From: Streptomyces viridochromogenes DSM 40736
GTDB lineage: Bacteria > Actinomycetota > Actinomycetes > Streptomycetales > Streptomycetaceae
Reading direction: 5' to 3'
Assembly: GCF_000158955.1 (NCBI RefSeq)
Contig: NZ_GG657757.1
Span: 5,110,278 to 5,174,277, forward strand
DNA: 64,000 nt
Each line of letters opens with the position of its first letter. The first letter of the stretch is position 1. The notes under the pieces were generated by a model, which was not told where the DNA came from, ran no database searches, and worked only from the letters and a program-made list of their open reading frames with translations. Of the stretch, positions 61,033 to 64,000 are shown in pieces. Both the position numbers and the translations under genes were made by a program.

Positions 61033-61710
61033 TCAACCGGTACGCAGGAGTGCGTATGCGAAGACCAGGCGCCGGTCCAGCCACGCGGCCCGAACCAGGA
61101 ACCTGGCGTCGCCCTCAGACGCCAGGACGACTTCGTCGCCGGCTTTCCATTCGAGGACCCGCGACTTGGCCGGTTGGTCGCCGCCCTCCGCGCCCATGTC
61201 AGCAACGGCCTGGACGACGCCGAGCAGCAGCTTGCCCGCACCCCGCTGGACCATTTCCTTGGGGCCGCCCTTCGCCCACTCCGCGCTGCTCACGATCTCG
61301 GGATGCCCCGGCTGGGCGATGCGCCACGTCGGCTTCACGGCGTGCTTCAGCGGTGCGATGCGCTGGATCGTTCCGATGACCTGTCCCCGCACGTCGCGCA
61401 CCTCGTGATGGCGCCTGCCTTCGACGTCCTGAGGCTCGTCGACAGAGCAGAGCAGCCTGCTGCCCTCGGCGTCCTCGTACAGGCGTCGATCCTCCGCGGC
61501 CGACGCCTGCGACGGAAAGAAGGCACAAGGTGCGTTGACGCGTTGAACCCCCGAGCCATACGGAACCCTGAACGCACGGAGGCCGAGGGCGGCACGCTTG
61601 CGCTGCCCCGTGGCAGGCCGTTCCTCATCGGTGATGGCGAACTCCCAAGCGTCCGTCCACGGGACGACAGGGATGGGAGGTTCGTCGACGTGCCTGTTCT
61701 TGCCGAACAC
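61033..61710 (-). CDS. Hypothetical beta-rich protein
   Basis: 225 residues from GTG 61710 (GGAGAGG 4 nt upstream); the frame to 61890 lacks a good start and crosses hairpins. Segments EVRDVRGQVIGTIQRI and EWKAGDEVVLASEGDARFLV suggest a beta-barrel of LURP-one/scramblase-like type, but this is weak. No signal or membrane helix. Encoded in the same direction as the lipoprotein operon but separated by 238 bp. Confidence 0.6.
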   Translation of the reverse strand: MFGKNRHVDEPPIPVVPWTDAWEFAITDEERPATGQRKRAALGLRAFRVPYGSGVQRVNAPCAFFPSQASAAEDRRLYEDAEGSRLLCSVDEPQDVEGRRHHEVRDVRGQVIGTIQRIAPLKHAVKPTWRIAQPGHPEIVSSAEWAKGGPKEMVQRGAGKLLLGVVQAVADMGAEGGDQPAKSRVLEWKAGDEVVLASEGDARFLVRAAWLDRRLVFAYALLRTG

Positions 61711-61824
61711 GGTGCCTCTCCGGGTCACTTTGAGGATGGGATCCGACCATAACCCCAGCAGCTGAGGTCGCTGCCGGCCGGGCACCCAGGCGGGGAGGCC
61801 GAGCTGCGCGCTCCAGCGCGTGCT

Positions 61825-61864
61825 CAGGGCCCGGCGCGAGGGCCCTGAACCGACGCTTCGTCGG
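61825..61864. terminator. Two adjacent hairpins downstream of the lipoprotein operon
   Basis: CAGGGCCC-GGCGCGA-GGGCCCTG (61825-61847) and CCGACG-CTT-CGTCGG (61850-61864), followed on the plus strand by CGCGGATCCGCGCGGTTTTTT. Confidence 0.6.
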
Positions 61865-61948
61865 CGCGGATCCGCGCGGTTTTTTGTCACCGCGCCCGTG
61901 GAGCTGACCGGTTGCCGGAATCTCCGAGGGCCTGGGCCGTACTGTGAC

Positions 61949-62731
61949 CTACCCGCTCGTCCGTGTCAGTCGTACCGCCTGCTCAGTAAGCCCCGACACC
62001 TTGAACAGCACCCCGGCGAGTTCCACCGTGTCGCCGACCCTCACGTCCTTGTAGAGGGCCACCGGCACCCCGGCGCAGTTCGCGCCGAGGCCGGCCGTGC
62101 CCGCCGTGGTGTCGATGTACGAAACGGTGAGGGACGGGCCGGTGGGCAGTTGCTTCACGCCGCCGTTGTCGAGGAGGGACAGTGTTTGCCCCTTGGCCGG
62201 GAAGCTCTTCGCCGCGGCGGCCAGGACGGCGCGGTTGGTGGTGAAGCACAGGGCGTTGTCGGCACTGCCGCCCGCGAATTTCATGGATTCGGGGGCGGCG
62301 GCGAGAGCGGCCTTTTCCTTGGCGTCCTTCGGTTCCAGGACGACACGGTAGGAGCAGACCTGCCGCACGGTGTAGGCGTGGCCGGAGACGGTAACCGGGG
62401 AGCCCGGCTTCACGGTCCACTGCTGCTGCCCCGACCCGTAACGGGCCCCGTCGCGCAGTGTCGCAGTACGCGACGTCCCGTCGGCGGCCGCGCCCGCATA
62501 CTGCACACCGCCACCGCCGGGCAGCCGGAAACCGCCTCCGCGCAGGACGTGCACTCCGTCCGCCGCGGCCACACCGACGCACTGCGGGCCCTTGTCCTCT
62601 GCTGCCTGCCTGGTCGCGGGTGCGGTCGTCGGATCGTCACCGCCGCTGCCCGACGATGATCCGCAGGCGGTCAGCGCCCACAAGGCCAGGGTGGCACCCG
62701 CGATGCCGTACTTACTCGCCGGGCTGAACAC
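61949..62731 (-). CDS. Lipoprotein in the calpain-like protease operon
   Basis: 260 residues from GTG 62731 (GGAGGAG upstream). Signal with lipobox LTAC. Mature part beta-rich with four Cys (GPQCVGV, QVCSYRV, ALCFTTN, ANCAGVP) that could form two disulfides. VKPGSPVTVSGHAYTVRQV resembles a stretch of the upstream-encoded small protein (LVPGDELEITGDGWRVVEV). Overlaps that gene by 20 bp. Could be an anchor, inhibitor or immunity protein for the protease. Confidence 0.7.
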   Translation of the reverse strand: MFSPASKYGIAGATLALWALTACGSSSGSGGDDPTTAPATRQAAEDKGPQCVGVAAADGVHVLRGGGFRLPGGGGVQYAGAAADGTSRTATLRDGARYGSGQQQWTVKPGSPVTVSGHAYTVRQVCSYRVVLEPKDAKEKAALAAAPESMKFAGGSADNALCFTTNRAVLAAAAKSFPAKGQTLSLLDNGGVKQLPTGPSLTVSYIDTTAGTAGLGANCAGVPVALYKDVRVGDTVELAGVLFKVSGLTEQAVRLTRTSG

Positions 62732-63068
62732 CGGTCTCCTCCTCGTAGCCTTCGATCACGTGCTCCAGCACGACCCGGGTGCGGTAGTCGACCTCCACCA
62801 CCCGCCACCCATCCCCGGTGATCTCCAGCTCGTCGCCCGGAACCAACCCGTCGAACTCCGCGAGCGGACGGCCTTCGCAGCCGATCCGAATGCGTCCATG
62901 CACGGACGGCTCTGCGAAGACGGTCGCCAGGACCTGGTACGTCCGGCCGTCGTGTTCGACGGTGTACGGAATCTGGTGGCGGAGTGCCCAGCGACCGTCG
63001 AACGCGAAGGGGTACTTCACCTTCTCGCCTTCGGACACACTGCTCATCTCCCGGGTATCACGGGGCAT
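62712..63068 (-). CDS. Small beta-rich protein in the protease operon
   Basis: 118 residues from ATG 63068 (GGAGG 6 nt upstream, 11-bp overlap with the protease); ATG 63047 is the alternative but its GGGAG touches the ATG. Strand-rich: HQIPYTVEHDGRTYQVLATV, LVPGDELEITGDGWRVVEVD. No signal peptide. Family not recognised; a cytoplasmic partner or immunity protein of the protease is one option. Confidence 0.6.
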   Translation of the reverse strand: MPRDTREMSSVSEGEKVKYPFAFDGRWALRHQIPYTVEHDGRTYQVLATVFAEPSVHGRIRIGCEGRPLAEFDGLVPGDELEITGDGWRVVEVDYRTRVVLEHVIEGYEEETGVQPGE

Positions 63069-64000
63069 CGAAGGCCTCCGCTCCCTCGAAGTACTGGTTG
63101 AACTGCTCCTGCGACACGGTAATCGGCGGGTAGCCGGAGACGCCCCAGGGGTTGCCGAGGATGACTTTGCCGTCGTCGGTGAATCCCCGGACGTAGTACG
63201 CGTGGTTGCTGTGGTACGCGTTGCCCCATTCGGCCGGGTGGTTCTTGTCCACCTCCTCGTCGGCCGGGGTGGAGACGGTGACCACCTTCCCGGAGCCGAA
63301 GGCCTCCTTGAGGGATTCCAGGCTCTTGTCCTCGTGTTCACCGATGCCCAGGAAGCCGCCGGTGGTCAGGTCCTCGCCTTCCCTGCCGGTCAGGTACGGA
63401 GCGGACTTCTTCGGGTCGTCCCCCTCGATCCCGCCGTAACCCCGCTCGTCGTCACCGTCGTCCGAGTAGACCATCGCGAAGGCCTTCTCGTAGTACGCGG
63501 GCCAGCTCTCCCCATTGCCGTAGGTGCCGATGGGGTCGCCGTTCTGGTCGGACGGTAGATCAGCTGTCATCGTCACCCAGTGGTAGTTGCCCGCTTTGTC
63601 CCAGACGCGGACGCTGACCGTGCCGTTCGGGTTCTGCTTGATGCCTTCCTGGACAAAGGCGGGGTCCTTCTGCGCCAGGCCGGCCAGTGAAGCGACATAC
63701 CAGCAGTCGCCGAACTGACGTTGGTTGACGTCATCGGCAGACACCCCGTCCTGGAACAGGGGGTCCGGGGGTGGTGCCCAGTGAATGCCGTTGTTGGTCT
63801 GACCGTTCTGGCTGTTGCCGCCCGCCTCGTACGCATCGGTGTTCGTGAACGTAGGCTGCACCCCTGGAAAGGCCGCGGTGAACTTGGGCAGGTTCTCCGG
63901 ACTCACCTTGGACAGCATCAGGCTCAGCGTGTCCCGGCGCTTGTCCTCGGGCAGGCCGTTGTCGTCGAACGGATTCCAGGCGGAGTCATCGGTGTTGGTG
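63058..64000 (-). CDS. Calpain-like cysteine protease (5' partial)
   Basis: The frame is open to the window edge (reading ...NTDDSAWNPFDDNGLPEDKR before the internal Met at 63918), so the start lies beyond 64000. Peptidase C2 motifs: QRQFGDCWYVASLAGLA (catalytic Cys), HSNHAYYVRGF (His) and VILGNPWG (Asn). Also SWPAYYEKAFAMVYSDDGDD. The preceding region may carry a secretion domain. Together with the two downstream genes it forms a tight overlapping operon near WXG100 genes. Confidence 0.88.
   Translation of the reverse strand, partial: TNTDDSAWNPFDDNGLPEDKRRDTLSLMLSKVSPENLPKFTAAFPGVQPTFTNTDAYEAGGNSQNGQTNNGIHWAPPPDPLFQDGVSADDVNQRQFGDCWYVASLAGLAQKDPAFVQEGIKQNPNGTVSVRVWDKAGNYHWVTMTADLPSDQNGDPIGTYGNGESWPAYYEKAFAMVYSDDGDDERGYGGIEGDDPKKSAPYLTGREGEDLTTGGFLGIGEHEDKSLESLKEAFGSGKVVTVSTPADEEVDKNHPAEWGNAYHSNHAYYVRGFTDDGKVILGNPWGVSGYPPITVSQEQFNQYFEGAEAFDAP

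Overview
The window looks like Streptomyces chromosome. G+C is very high with strong third-position bias. Core genes include the futalosine menaquinone genes (mqnA, mqnE and UbiD/UbiA/UbiX homologues), a CcdA-ResB-CcsB cytochrome c maturation set, XRE/DUF397 pairs, and many GTG starts with 1-4 bp overlaps. From memory, the order hemL - ccd/res/ccs - ubiD/ubiA/ubiX - mqnE - mqnA - kinase - FtsK/EccC-like ATPase matches the S. coelicolor SCO4469-SCO4508 neighbourhood. This was not checked by search.

Layout. (1) 1-7.4 kb: a class I lanthipeptide cluster of the FxLD type: a left-truncated LanB dehydratase, LanC cyclase, an elimination-like domain fused to an isoaspartyl-type methyltransferase, and a helical-repeat protein. 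No precursor peptide is visible. A tyrosine-recombinase remnant at 7.5 kb suggests an island edge. (2) 7.9-16.8 kb: conserved hypothetical, six 20-bp repeats, hemL, histidine phosphatase, deacetylase-like lipoprotein, TlpA-like thioredoxin, CcdA, ResB and CcsB, closed by a 20-bp perfect hairpin. (3) 16.8-24.9 kb: stand-alone condensation-domain protein, double-HTH MerR regulator divergent from a UvrA-like ATPase, XRE/DUF397 overlapping pair, and two overlapping genes sharing a Gly/Asn-rich terminal motif. (4) 24.9-31.4 kb: menaquinone genes, AsnC regulator, UdgX-type uracil-DNA glycosylase, GNAT and a small membrane protein. (5) 31.5-43.2 kb: a Cys-rich leader peptide before a DAACS symporter; TetR; a MaoC-FabG4 operon divergent from a thiolase with palindromic operators between; acyl-CoA synthetase; sugar-binding lipoprotein; Tat-exported FAD dehydrogenase. 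(6) 43.4-45.6 kb: methyltransferase, cold-shock protein, mqnA. (7) 45.7-64 kb: two membrane Ser/Thr kinases, a 1492-residue EccC/EssC-type ATPase, three WXG100-like proteins, two paralogous large Gly-rich proteins, accessory genes, and an operon ending in a lipoprotein behind a calpain-like protease that runs off the right edge.

The genes most likely to form less-described systems are the T7SS-like locus (a motor with no EccB/EccD/MycP beside it, but with candidate substrates, kinases and a protease), the motif-sharing DUF6232/small-protein pair, and the FxLD cluster with its fused maturase-methyltransferase. All names come from motif and family recognition by eye; no database search was possible.
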